Shown here piece by piece: positions 45,041 to 55,310 of a stretch of DNA of 64,000 bases. Position numbers and translations under genes: made by a program. Every line of letters starts with the position of its first letter. Within the stretch, counting starts at the first letter, position 1. The stretch spans positions 1,031,001 through 1,095,000 of the forward strand of contig JAVLUZ010000339.1 of assembly GCA_036768485.1 (NCBI GenBank), written 5' to 3'. Origin of the DNA: Mermis nigrescens. Taxonomy: Eukaryota; Nematoda; Enoplea; Mermithida; Mermithidae. A model generated the notes under the pieces. It did no database searches, was not told where the DNA came from, and saw only the letters and a program-made list of their open reading frames with translations.

Positions 45041-45760
45041 CAAGCCCGTATCCGGGATTTTATTTCGGGAGGGAGCCGCAAATTTTTAGAGGCTAGATAT
45101 CCCAAAAACCATTGAGATAGGCGATAAAAAGGCAGTTTTGAGCGTATCTCGACGAGTTCTATACGAAGATGAAGAAAAATTTCGAGAAAATTTGTCACCT
45201 TATTTCATATTGATTCGTATACAGCAAATTTATCATTTAAGCTGATATCTCCATCACTTAATCGACTAATCTTTTCCTTGTCTATTGCCTTTGTAATTAT
45301 TCATTGTGCTTTACAGAGAAAAACAATACAGATAATGAATCGCCAATAAATTAACATATTCTGCATGTCAAGTTCAAACTCAAGCGGTCCTGAGCGGGCT
45401 AGAAGACACAAAACAAATATAAACAATAAACACGGCGCGAAGCGCCGGAAAAATTCCATGTTTTCCTTTGCCATAAGTCAAGTTTGAGCTGTTTTGAGTG
45501 AACTAGAAGGCAAAAACCACAGCTGATCAATGAATCCGGTGCACAGCGCCGGATAAAAGTTGATATGCTCTCTATGTCTAACTCATATTTCAGCGATTTT
45601 TAGCGGTTTACTAGCTCAAAAGTACGCTAAAAACCTGTTTTGGCGGTGTTTTAGACAAACTTCGCTAATTTTTCATTTTTCCCTATGTAAACTTTAGAGA
45701 AAAATTTTTTTTTCATTTCGGGGGAGATGGGGCGGCCACCGCCCCCTGAATATGGGCCTG
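45041..45760 (-). mobile_element. Family B element
   Basis: Reversed relative to the copy at 34587. Starts CAAGCCCGTATCCGGG and ends ATATGGGCCTG. The flanks GTTACAAC and GTTTTAAT match at only 5 of 8, so the duplication is weak. It contains a CGGCGCGAAGCGCCGG palindrome at about 45433. Confidence 0.8.
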
Positions 45761-45769
45761 GTTTTAATC

Positions 45770-46180
45770 GTAAAAAAATTATGATCCTCCGCCAAAAATT
45801 CCTTCAAGCTCCCAAACTTCGCGATTTTTGAAAGTTTCTTAAACATTTGTAGAAAATGCGCTCTTTTAAATGCTTTTAGCTATCTTCTTGTTCAAAAGTG
45901 TCAAATTTTTGGCGCTTCGCGCCATACACTCTTTTTTAACTAGTCTAATCAATTTGTTCTAAGTTTTATGATTTTTCTTCGAATTTTAAACAGTGAGCAG
46001 TAAAATCAGGATTTTAAAATCAAAACAGGGTCAAATTCAGGATTTTAACTACAGTAAATTGTTTTGGCTATTTTCACGTCGAATTTGCTTTAAAATACAC
46101 TTTTTTGGCTCAAATTACTCGTCAAACTAAATTTCGAACCCTTCAGCGGGCAGGAAGTAATATTCCCTCTCACTCCACAC
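45770..46180 (-). repeat. Family E copy
   Basis: Reversed family E sequence (AAAAATTCCTTCAAGC, AGTGTCAAATTTTTGGCGCTTCGCGCC at about 45899-45920). Borders uncertain, no gene. Confidence 0.5.
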
Positions 46181-46190
46181 TATGTGCATG

Positions 46191-46810
46191 CAGGCGCGGA
46201 TTTAGGGGGAGGGGCGGGGGGGCGGCCGCCCTCCCCATTGGCCAAAAATATTTGGCGAGATAAAGAATGGATATGCAATTTGCAATGATTTTTGGCCGTC
46301 ATTGACCATAATTTCTCAAATTTTTCCGGCGCTACGCGCCGAATATCTGTTAATGACATTTACTTACTTTCTTGGCGACCTGGAAGCCATTTCCTGTTCA
46401 TGTATATAGGTTTAAAACAATTTTAACATCTATTTTTGCATAGTTTTCTTCTATTTTCAATTAAAAATTTCGAGGTTTCGCATCAAATGGTATTAATACA
46501 GGAAATCAAACAGAAATCATGCTTCTCGACGTCTATCCGCCTTAATTTTACAAATTTTCCGGCCTCCGCGCCAGATTTATGTGAAAGTCAAAGAAATTTT
46601 ATGATTTTTCGCACAGAATTGTCGAACATTGAAAAATCTTTCGAAAAAAATATTGCGTCAAAAGTGATTTTATGTAAAAGTATATAATGTAAAACACTGA
46701 AAAAACGCTATTTCGCGCGTTAACGGCAAATTTTCGGACCTATTTTTGATTGTTTTGGAAAAGTTGGGATATCGCCCCCCCCACTTAGGAAAATCCTAGA
46801 TCCGCCACTG
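46191..46810 (-). mobile_element. Family C long element, intact
   Basis: The ends are CAGGCGCGGATTTAGG and CCTAGATCCGCCACTG. It has a perfect 8-bp duplication TGTGCATG (46183-46190 and 46811-46818). At 620 bp it is the unsplit form of the element at 38232. It includes two CGGCGC..GCGCCG palindromes and the empty site of the family F insertion found in the other copy. Confidence 0.94.
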
Positions 46811-46898
46811 TGTGCATGTATGTCACGTAAGGAATACAAGCTAAGGTATTCTAGGAAAAATACATAATAAAATCAGTAGAAGTGAAAGAGCTTATAAG

Positions 46899-47168
46899 CA
46901 TACGTGGGCAGCAAGAAAATTCTGGGGGGTGTAGGATTTTTTAAAGGTCAAAAATGGCCTAAGAAGTGGTGGTATGGCGAAATAACACCATTTTTCGACG
47001 TTTCTGATTGAGCAATGAGCACTATCTATTGGCATCAAAAAATTGCGAGAAAAACGAAAAAAAATTTTCAAAAATTGAATTCTGAGGGGGAGGGTGTATT
47101 TTTATTTCTGGGGGGTATTTTGTTTCTCGGGGGGGTTAATATCCCCAAAGCCCCCACGCCCAGGTGTG
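46899..47168 (+). mobile_element. Family A MITE, full-length
   Basis: Runs from CATACGTGGGCAGC to GCCCAGGTGTG. It has a perfect 8-bp duplication CTTATAAG (46891-46898 and 47169-47176). A good reference copy for the family. Confidence 0.95.
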
Positions 47169-47176
47169 CTTATAAG

Positions 47177-48129
47177 TGATCATACGAATAAAAGGCAGAA
47201 AAGGTGAAAAAATGGATAAAACACATAGGAATACAGATACACAAAGCAAATAATAGTTTGATTGTAGAAATTTTGAATGTTTGTTCAAATACGCAAGTTT
47301 AAATGTTCAAATAAAGACGCGTCCAGCGATCACAGGCTACTAGGCGAAAATATGCATCACAAAAATATAAAAACAAAAGATTGTCAAAAATGAAGATAAA
47401 ATAAAACAGCTTTCAATGAGCTAGATTGATTGTCATCAAACAAAGAAAAAACAATTATTCAATAAAGTACTAAGAAATAATTGATAAATAATAATAAATA
47501 ATAATTACATTACTTGCAACTTAGAAAACTTCTGCAGTACGTAATATTTAATGAAGAGGAAATAAAACAACAGATATCGAAAAGAGGGGCAAAAACGAAA
47601 TGAGTTTTAGATTCAAAGAATAAAAAGCGAAAATATCTCAAAATACACAAGGTAAAGATTGTGCACATTATACTGCCGACTCCGTCCGACATACTTTATA
47701 ACGTTTTTACACTAAACATTTCAGCGGACATAGAGTTGCCCATATTTTGAGAGGGATGGGAGAACGACCTTAAACTTTGGGTGAAAAATGGCAAAAAAGC
47801 ATCCAAAAAAGGGATTTTTGCCGAAAACCAGGGAGAAGTACAAGATCTATGCCATTGGGGGACGGCCAACTCTAAGTGGGGTATCCCCATTCCCATACTA
47901 TATAAATAATATATACATTCCCATCCTATGTGTTAAGTATGAGAATACGCGGACGGTCAGATCGGTAAAATTTATTAATAAGCGCCTTTTAGACGATAGA
48001 CTCTGGAGGATCTCAGCATTCAACTATTTTTTTCATAACGTTGCGTTCTTTTCGTTCGAAACATTCAAAAAAATATATATAATTCTAAACTTCCGACAAA
48101 AATTCATGAAATTCAAAGAAAAATAAGAT
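47177..48129. other. Region 3' of Smoothened
   Basis: AT-rich intergenic sequence downstream of the Smoothened poly(A) signal. A fragment near 47865 (GGACGGCCAACTC) could be a family D remnant. No gene. Confidence 0.45.
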
Positions 48130-48135
48130 TTTATT
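48130..48135 (-). promoter_or_regulatory. Smoothened poly(A) signal AATAAA
   Basis: On the minus strand GTCAATAAAATC lies about 87 bases after the stop codon, followed by T-rich sequence. This predicts a short 3' UTR of about 100-110 bases. Confidence 0.75.
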
Positions 48136-48221
48136 GACACAGCACAGGCAAGAACAATGTTAAATGACAAATTTACAAAAAAACAAGCAAGTAAAGCACG
48201 CATCGACGTCTATGGTTGAGG

Positions 48222-51032
48222 TTACGAGGCGGATTTTTTGTCAAGGCTACAAACTGACATTTGAAACTGTTTATCGATTATTTCCGCCTCGTCCGAATCG
48301 CAGCTACTATCCTCCTCCTCATCCTCGTCCGACGTCATCAAATTGTTCTGATTTTGTTGCGGTACGTTTCCCGTAGTTTTGTCAACAATACTGTCTCGTC
48401 GGGTCGCCTGACAGACCCCAGAAGAAACGACCCTACTGGCTCCATCAGTCTGATATTGAGACGGCGATCCTGCTTCCATCTTATAGTCATTATTGACGAT
48501 CGATTCGTCGGGTTGAATAGGGGTGCTGCTCGGATGCTGCGGAGGGAGCCAAAATTGAGGGGCGGCGGGGTAAAAGGGCATGTTGTAATACGGGGGCATG
48601 TAGCCCATGTTTGGTATAATCATAGGGGGCATAGTTGACCCCTGTTGCCCGGCGTTGGTCGGGCTAAAAGGGCCCAAATTCACCGACGCATTCGGTAATT
48701 TGGCCGATGACCCGGAAGTTGGCGCAGTGCCAGGCGGTTGCATCGGCTGAGGAAAACCGAATGGGGCGCCGAAATTCGGCTGATACATCGGGTAATTCGC
48801 CCAAAACTGGCGTTGGTACTCGGCCATTAATTTTAAAGCATTTTGATGCTGTTGTTGCTTCGCCTTGTCGTCGTCGGCGAACGTTAAATCGACAGAGCTA
48901 CAATTCAAGGCACTCGAGAGGGAGGTGCTCAGCAAAGAGGAGGGGGTGTTACGCAGGGTTTTACCACCCCCACCACTGCTACTGCGACTGGTGAAGCCGT
49001 TGTTGATGTGCTTTTTTTGGTAATTTTTGGCCCTATTCTTTAAACGAGCGCTGAAAGCGCTCTGGCTCTCACCCTTTCGATTTTCGCTGCGGGCCGAACT
49101 ACCGGCCAATCTCTGCTTCTCTTCCAACGGGCTCAACGTTATCCCGCGTTCGTCGTTGGACGAAATTTTGCCACCATCGTCCGAATTTAGCAATTGGGTT
49201 TCTTTGCCGACCGAATTATCGTTTTTGTGGCCGTAACAGAGATAACAATGCGATCGGAAAGTTCGCCTGAGGCGATCGAAGGATTTGCGTAGTAAAACCA
49301 GCCAGACCCGTAAAATTCCCGTTCCAAACAACAACGATACGTCGGTGATAAGAGTGCAGGCGAAAAAGGTGAAAATATGCAAATGAATGAGTCGAATGTC
49401 GGGTCGATTTTTAAGCACGCAATGTTGATCGTCCAATAAATTATTATTATTATTGTTACTGCCCGATCTTTTAATCTGGCATATTAAATAATCGATTAGC
49501 GATTGCTTATGCACTTCCGGGTCAAAATTGTTCGACAAAGTTTGAATGCACCAGGCTGTCAATAAAGCCAAACAATGAATGAGATAAAATAAAAACAACT
49601 TCAAGCTGGACAGATAGGCGTTGACGTCAAAATAGACGCCCGAATTGTTTACAATCTGCCGCCGGTGGTTCAATTTGATTCGTTGTAAAAGCCCAACGCA
49701 ATACAGTAGGACGGATAGGGCGAGCAATACTGTGATGGGAGTGTAAACGAACGCGATAGATAGCCACGGTTCGGAATAGCCGATGAAGCAAAGTCCCGAA
49801 ATGCCGTCCGCCTCCACTTTTCCGCCCGACAACGGATAAATGACCAGAACGATGGGCAACGCCCACGTCAGGTGCAACCAGGCCATTTTGTTATTTTGGA
49901 ACAAAAAATCGATCCGCTTTTTCGATTCGACGTTGAATAGATAGAGGTAGCAGCCGAAAACGCACAGCCAAACGGCCGAGCCCAACAGGCCGCAGTAGAG
50001 GCAGAAAAATTGGGCGACGCAGGCGTAATTCTGCTCGCGGGCCATTTCGAATTTCCGTAAACTGCCGTCTTCCCGGCACACGATGAGTCGGCGGACTGTA
50101 GGATAAATTTGCAGCGCCCAGCAGCCGATGACCATCAGGTGGCAGGCGAGGTACCAGCAGAGGGGTCTGTTCAGGCATTTTTGCATCAGGAGGCGATCGG
50201 GCGACTTGGGGTCGGTTCCGTGGGTGGTAAGCAGGAGCGAAATCCAGACGAAAAGAGTCAGTGTAAAGAAGACAATGACCAAGAAGTGGACAAACCCGCG
50301 GAGGTTGTCGTGCTCGGATTCGGTCAACGCGTGGCTGGTGCAGTTGGGGGCGCAGTGGGGCATGGGGAACCAGCCGGGTTCGAATTTGGAAGCGACCAAC
50401 GGATGGACGCATTTGCGGTCACCGGATGGATTGAACGAAAGGTTATCGCCGTTGTGCAACAGGGATTGATAGGAGCACGAGTCGGTGAAAATCGATTTGT
50501 CCGAGCAATTTCGCAGTTCGACGGGCCAGAGGTCGGAATTTTCGATCAAAAATCGACATTTTTGTTTGGCCTTCAGGCACAAGTCCCGGGCCACCAATCG
50601 GACTTTGTTCGATTCTTTGCACGGGGCGAACTGTATCGAGCAAATGAGTTCGCGCAATAAGGGCCAACAGTCGGGCAGTCCCGAAAAATCCTTCGATAAA
50701 GCGTCCTGTACGGTGATTGGGTCGTTTTGTGAAGATTTTGTCGGTCCGGTCCAGGCCAGTGACAAATGGGCATAATGCACTTTGGTGCCGAAACAAAATA
50801 GCTCGTCGTTTTGCTGGACCGGTTCGCATAATTGGTGCGATAGCTCGGTGTAACAATCAGCCTCTTTAAACCAAGGCCTCGGTTTAAACCTATTACGGTA
50901 TTTAGACGAATAGTTGAATTTAGGCAAATTGGTTTTGGAGCTAGTAAGTTCGAATGAATAAATTAGGACGGTATTAATCAAGAATAAAAGCATCCAAAGC
51001 TCATTTGTACAAAATGCATCAATTTTGAGCAT
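48222..51032 (-). CDS. smo: Smoothened, Hedgehog signal transducer (class F GPCR)
   Basis: Smoothened is the seven-pass membrane protein that passes the Hedgehog signal, released from Patched inhibition, to the Gli/Ci branch. From ATG at 51032 the protein has 936 residues. In order: a hydrophobic signal peptide (about 10-28); a Frizzled-type cysteine-rich domain (about 60-186, cysteines at 60, 69, 80, 122, 131, 138, 152, 159, 176, 186); seven membrane helices (about 246-268, 290-309, 339-367, 383-400, 424-450, 475-497, 550-580); and a long hydrophilic tail. CREDGSLR before helix 3 and VEADGISGLCFIGY before helix 5 separate Smoothened from ordinary Frizzled receptors. The third extracellular loop holds an N6 run (NNNNNN, about 526-531). 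The tail has Ser/Asn/Pro-rich stretches and a strongly acidic end (DEDEEEDSS). All coding is in one exon. Translation could be extended 6 codons upstream only by running over a splice acceptor, so the ATG at 51032 is preferred. The open frame shows no breaks. Confidence 0.95.
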   Translation of the reverse strand: MLKIDAFCTNELWMLLFLINTVLIYSFELTSSKTNLPKFNYSSKYRNRFKPRPWFKEADCYTELSHQLCEPVQQNDELFCFGTKVHYAHLSLAWTGPTKSSQNDPITVQDALSKDFSGLPDCWPLLRELICSIQFAPCKESNKVRLVARDLCLKAKQKCRFLIENSDLWPVELRNCSDKSIFTDSCSYQSLLHNGDNLSFNPSGDRKCVHPLVASKFEPGWFPMPHCAPNCTSHALTESEHDNLRGFVHFLVIVFFTLTLFVWISLLLTTHGTDPKSPDRLLMQKCLNRPLCWYLACHLMVIGCWALQIYPTVRRLIVCREDGSLRKFEMAREQNYACVAQFFCLYCGLLGSAVWLCVFGCYLYLFNVESKKRIDFLFQNNKMAWLHLTWALPIVLVIYPLSGGKVEADGISGLCFIGYSEPWLSIAFVYTPITVLLALSVLLYCVGLLQRIKLNHRRQIVNNSGVYFDVNAYLSSLKLFLFYLIHCLALLTAWCIQTLSNNFDPEVHKQSLIDYLICQIKRSGSNNNNNNLLDDQHCVLKNRPDIRLIHLHIFTFFACTLITDVSLLFGTGILRVWLVLLRKSFDRLRRTFRSHCYLCYGHKNDNSVGKETQLLNSDDGGKISSNDERGITLSPLEEKQRLAGSSARSENRKGESQSAFSARLKNRAKNYQKKHINNGFTSRSSSGGGGKTLRNTPSSLLSTSLSSALNCSSVDLTFADDDKAKQQQHQNALKLMAEYQRQFWANYPMYQPNFGAPFGFPQPMQPPGTAPTSGSSAKLPNASVNLGPFSPTNAGQQGSTMPPMIIPNMGYMPPYYNMPFYPAAPQFWLPPQHPSSTPIQPDESIVNNDYKMEAGSPSQYQTDGASRVVSSGVCQATRRDSIVDKTTGNVPQQNQNNLMTSDEDEEEDSSCDSDEAEIIDKQFQMSVCSLDKKSAS

Positions 51033-51060
51033 AGGTTCCCTGGAATACACAAATATTAAA
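51033..51060 (-). promoter_or_regulatory. Splice acceptor in the Smoothened 5' UTR
   Basis: On the minus strand a T-rich tract ending TGTGTATTCCAG (AG at 51041-51040) is followed by GGAACCT and the ATG. This is a good acceptor consensus, so the coding exon is probably exon 2 and a non-coding first exon and promoter lie further right. Confidence 0.7.
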
Positions 51061-51091
51061 AAAACAAGTCATAATATGGGGAAGGTATCAA

Positions 51092-51523
51092 CAGGCACGT
51101 AGCTGGCCCTCCTATTTTGGGGGGACCAACACCAATTTTTGGGGGTCTAAACCAAAAAATTGCACAAAATAACGTGTAAAAAGTTCTATTTTTCCGGTTT
51201 TTCTGAATTTTAGTGGGGGTCCAGACCACACCTGTGCGTGGGGGGATTCGAGGGGGATATGAACCCTCAGAAACCAAAATACACCCCCAGAAATCAAAAT
51301 ACCCCCCAGAATTCAATTTTTGAAAATTTTTTTCGTTTTTTTCGCAATTTTTTAATGCCAATGGATAGTGCTTGATGAGAAACGTCGACAAATGGTGTTT
51401 TTATCGCCGTATCACCATTTTTAAGGCAATTTTTTGACCTTCAAAAAATCTTGCACCCCCAGAATTTTCTTGCTGTTCACGTATGGTTCGGACCCCCCCA
51501 TTCCCCCCACAGCAACGTGCCTG
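51092..51523 (+). mobile_element. Family D element with a nested family A, in the Smoothened 5' intron
   Basis: The ends are CAGGCACGTAGCTGGCC and CAGCAACGTGCCTG. It has a perfect 8-bp duplication GGTATCAA (51084-51091 and 51524-51531). A family A element (51227-51485) is inserted in its middle. The left end is only about 50 bp upstream of the predicted splice acceptor, so it should lie in the intron, close to the branch-point region. Confidence 0.93.
51227..51485 (-). mobile_element. Family A MITE, nested in family D
   Basis: Runs from CACACCTGTGCGTG to GTTCACGTATG. The flanks GTCCAGAC (51219-51226) and GTTCGGAC (51486-51493) match at 6 of 8. Confidence 0.87.
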
Positions 51524-51531
51524 GGTATCAA

Positions 51532-52832
51532 TACCCATGCATTGAATATTCAATGAATCGACGCTTAGCAGTATGTAGATACCTACACAACGGGTGCAGT
51601 AGGAAATTCGAGAGGGCTTTTCGATTAATATATCAAATATGAATGGATTAAAAAATTGCTCAAAATTTAGCCGTAATTACGTCTTATTCTTCATTGGAAA
51701 TTCAGGAAATTGTCATTTTGTTGATACAAAAAAAAACGCAAAAAATTTCTATTAAAAATTTCATTTTTTGCCCAAAATTGAAAGAGAAGTAAAGATTTCT
51801 GAATTTTGGGGCATGGAAGGCGGCGCCTTGTGTCTCAGTAAGATCCTCAACGCCCGTTACAATATTAAGTTTGACCAATATATACTTCGATCCGTAAGTT
51901 AAAGGTCAAGTCGCTTATAAAATACATTCACTGCAGGTATATACAGCAAATTGAAATTAAGATTCGCTCAATGAATAAGGAATGAGTGAAAAATTATTAC
52001 ACACAGCCCTCCAGAATTAGCGATTTTTCGAAAGTTTCCAAAAATTTTAAAAATTTGTAGAAAAGATATCTTTTACTTTTATAACAATCTATTTGCTAAA
52101 AATTGTCAAATTTTCGGTGCTTCGCGCCATATATTTATGTTATGACTATAGTTTGTCCAATTTATTTGACTTTTTGATATTTTTCCAAAAATTTCTGTTT
52201 TTATGCCTTAGAAAGATAGAGCATCGTCAGAAACGCCGAAAAACGATGTTTTTGACGCGTACCAATCATTATTGGCCTCAAAAAAGGCACTTTAAAATTT
52301 CACACACACCTCAGCATTCCCATGCTGTGCGTGTCAGACACATATTTAAAAAGTTGTGGAGGGACCCTGTAAAAGAATGTTCTCTTATTAGCTTCTTTGC
52401 CCATTATATTTCTGAAACGGATGATCTGTTCGCTTCCTGAACGATTCAGTTGACTTGGAGTAACAGAGAAATATTAGAAATATTCAATGCCATTCATTAT
52501 GTGTTGTTCACAGAGGAATATTTTCGACAGAGCAAATAATTTCAGTGTGAAATAATACGCAAACATATCAGCAATTAAAAATAGTTATTTATGTAATGCA
52601 CATGGGCAACTGAATAACGCAGAGCAGATGCCGATCATAAATTTTATAAATACAAATTTTGATAAAAAAAATCAGCAATTATAAAGTCGGGCATTAGCGG
52701 AAATTTGAATTTAGGCATACACTAAATCTTTCAAGATGCGTTTTTAGGATGTTTCAATTCGCCTTCAAATATACATAATTATATGCATTTCCCCGTTTTA
52801 AAGGGGGTAGGAAGCATACATAGACAGAAGCA
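51532..52832. other. Region 5' of Smoothened, family E copy, no gene recognised
   Basis: It should contain part of the first intron and perhaps the promoter and first exon of Smoothened, but no donor, exon or core promoter could be identified with confidence. At about 52010-52345 a reversed family E copy is present (GGTGCTTCGCGCC, CAGCATTCCCATGCTG). Confidence 0.45.
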
Positions 52833-52867
52833 GGCCCGTAACTGGGGGGCACAGGGAGACTCGCCCC

Positions 52868-53321
52868 CACACATTCCCGTAGGGGGTGAGGGGGGGTATT
52901 ACCCCCACCTCAGGGTCCGAGACTTGAATCACTGTCAGACGATTTTGAGCTATCAAACGTTTTCTGCAATGATTTTTGGGTACAAAAGCAGCGCAGAGGT
53001 TAAAATTTTTTCGGCGCTTCGCGCCGACTAGTACATTTCTGTTTTATTTACCCATAAAATACCTAGAATGAAGTTAAAATGATCTGAAAAGTCAAAATTT
53101 TCGATAAATTCTTATATTTTTTACTTACAAGAGTGACGAAAGTAGTCAAAATGGGACAAAAAGTTAGTTAAAAATGCAGTTTTTCACATTAAAACATGCT
53201 ATATAGGATGTTTTAAGCGTTTTGCATATTTGACCTGCAAAAAAGGCTAGAAATCTAAATTAAGTGGTCTCAAATTTCGGTATTTCACCGCCCTCTGAAC
53301 TTTCGACCTTGGGAAACTATG
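52868..53321 (+). mobile_element. Family G element with perfect duplication
   Basis: Runs from CACACATTCCCGTAGG to CCTTGGGAAACTATG. It has a perfect 8-bp duplication CTCGCCCC (52860-52867 and 53322-53329). This copy fixes the ends of family G. A CGGCGCTTCGCGCCG palindrome lies at 53012-53026. Confidence 0.9.
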
Positions 53322-53399
53322 CTCGCCCCCATTTTTCACCAGGGCCACCCAAGAAGAAAAAATTAGAAGTTCTTGAAGTCAATCAAGACGACTACTAAA

Positions 53400-53638
53400 C
53401 ACACCTGGGCGTGGGGGGTTTAGGGGGTATGCACCCCCCAGAAACCAAAATACCCCCCCAGAATTCAATTTTTTGAAAATTTTTTTTCGTTTTTTCCTCA
53501 ATTTTTTGATGCCAATGGATAGTGCTTGATGAGAAACGTCGAAAAATTGTGTTTTTATTGCCCTACCACCATTTTTAAGGCCATTTTTTGACTTTCAAAA
53601 AATCTTGCACCCCCAGAATTTTTTGCTGCCCACGTATG
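53400..53638 (-). mobile_element. Family A MITE
   Basis: Runs from CACACCTGGGCGTG to GCCCACGTATG. It has a perfect 8-bp duplication CTACTAAA (53392-53399 and 53639-53646). Confidence 0.95.
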
Positions 53639-53931
53639 CTACTAAATGAAGGTTTAGCGTACTTTTGAGCTAGTCAAGTGAGAATTTTTCGGCAAAAAAA
53701 GAGGAAATTAAAAAGAATTTTTATTCTTTCTATACCTAGACACAGACCTGTAAAAGCTAGAAATTTTGGGAGGGAGTCCCCGGCCATTTTCAGGGCGAAA
53801 GGGGTAAATGGCCTCAAGTTTTGACCAAAAACGGCCAGAAATCGCCTAAAGACGGCCAAAATTTCAATTTTTACCAAAAATCGGTGAGGGGTCAAAACAT
53901 TTCTGGCTTTGGTGGGGTAGAGGGAGACGAC

Positions 53932-54192
53932 CATACGTGGGCAGCAAGAAATTTCTGGGGGGGGGTGCAAGATTTTTTTGAAGGTCAAAAAATGGCCTTA
54001 AAAACGATGGTATGGTGATAAAAACACCATTTTTCGACGTTTCTCATCAAGCACTATCCATTGGCATCGAAAAATTGCGAAAAAAGCGAAAAAATTTTCA
54101 AAAATTGAATTCTGGGGGGGGTATTTTGATTTCTGGGGGGGGTATTTTGGTTTCTGGGGGGTGCATACCCCAAACCCCCACGCCCAGGTGTG
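53932..54192 (+). mobile_element. Family A MITE
   Basis: Runs from CATACGTGGGCAGC to GCCCAGGTGTG. It has a perfect 8-bp duplication GAGACGAC (53924-53931 and 54193-54200). Confidence 0.95.
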
Positions 54193-54200
54193 GAGACGAC

Positions 54201-54759
54201 CAACTTTAGGTAGGGGGATCCCCCGATCCCCCTGTTACACGTATGCCTTGCCTAGACATATTGAATATGTAGCAGTTTTAAACTAACAACCTTAGATTAT
54301 CAAGTTATCAATTCCTGATTAAAAATAACAAAAATTGACCAAAAAAGCACGGTATTTACTGAAAGTTGGATAATGCAAGTAAACACCTTCGTCAATAAAG
54401 GCACAACGCCCAAAACAGTTAATTTTTGTTTAAGGTCTTTTTGCACATATAAAAGAGGGCAAAAGTCAATGTACATTCAGTTCATACAAACTTTAGGGTA
54501 CTATAATTTGGTACAGCACAGTAGCACTTTATGTGCGGTAAATTGTGTTTCTTGAACCCTATAAGTAAAGTTCAGCCTAGTTTTAAGATATAAAGAATTA
54601 TCGATAAGGCGCGAAGTGCCGGGAAATTTTGATAATTTTACTGTTTCCAGGTAGAATTTCTGACCTTTTTTCCACCGTAAGCTCAAAAACTGTCCTCTAT
54701 TACCTTTCGTTTACTCTAAACCGCATGACAGTACCTGGTTTTCAAAAGCCTTATGTAGG
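54201..54759. repeat. Decayed family F sequence
   Basis: At about 54400-54640 phrases such as GTACTATAATTTGGTACAGC, GTAGCACTTTATGTGCGG and GGCGCGAAGTGCCGGG are degenerate forms of the family F interior. Terminal repeats are lost. Confidence 0.55.
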
Positions 54760-55302
54760 GGCATACATGAGAATGGGGAGGGGTGAAAGGGGTATGAACA
54801 CCCCCTTAAGCTTTGAAAAACTGACAGCTATACAGCGATTTTGGCCGAAAAACCATTAGCCTTTTTGGCATACCTGCGCAATGGATTTTGGTTCTGAAGG
54901 CACCGAAGTGCCTTCTGGCGCCACCCGGTGGCGCGGCATTTGCCCACCTGTGCTTTTTGGGCTCACAAAATTAGCTATACAGCCATTTTGGGCTCAGCAA
55001 ACTATGTAGCTATATAGTCTTTTTTGGGCTCATAAATGCTATTTAGTTGTCTTTTCTGAGTTTCAAAAGGCTATTTTCTCGACTCCAAAAAGAGATTAAT
55101 AGCTATTTTTAGTCCAAAAAGGCTATATAGCTATGTTTGTGAATTTAAAAAAAGCTGTATAGCTAGTTTTCTGAGCATAAAAAGGTTACATCGCTAATTT
55201 TCTGAATCAAAAGGACTATAGAGCTGTTTTTACGAAGCACACAGATATCAAGCAATTTTTGGTTTTCACCCACCCCTGAAAGTTTGACCTTGCGCATCTA
55301 TG
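54760..55302. repeat. Dispersed family H with a nested family I element
   Basis: Repeated AGCTATACAGCC, TTTTGGGCTCA and GCTATATAGCTA phrases. A tiny family I MITE (54869-54952) interrupts it. No maintained open frame. Confidence 0.65.
54869..54952 (+). mobile_element. Family I mini-MITE, 84 bp
   Basis: Ends CATACCTGCGCAATGG and TTTGCCCACCTGTG, with a perfect 8-bp duplication CTTTTTGG (54861-54868 and 54953-54960). The centre contains GAAGGCACCGAAGTGCC and GGCGCCACCCGGTGGCGC, two nested palindromes. The termini resemble family A, so the same transposase might act on both. Confidence 0.92.
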
Positions 55303-55310
55303 TGTAGGGG

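Larger units (their letters stand above)
52833..53760 (+). mobile_element. Family B element carrying families G and A
   Basis: Starts CAGGCCCGTAACTGGGG. After a short stretch it is interrupted by a family G element (52868-53321). It resumes with GCCACCCAAGAAG, is interrupted by a family A element (53400-53638), and resumes again with GTTTAGCGTACTTTTGAGCTAG. The right terminal repeat is not found, so the element is truncated. It is a clear example of two independent insertions into one older element. Confidence 0.75.

Noticed and set aside
48222..50856. Long overlapping open frames on both strands within the Smoothened gene
   Set aside because: They are frame shadows of a GC-richer real coding exon.
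51033..51050. Six-codon N-terminal extension of Smoothened beginning at 51050
   Set aside because: It would start at a GTG and run across a good splice acceptor (TTCCAG). The ATG at 51032 precedes a proper signal peptide.
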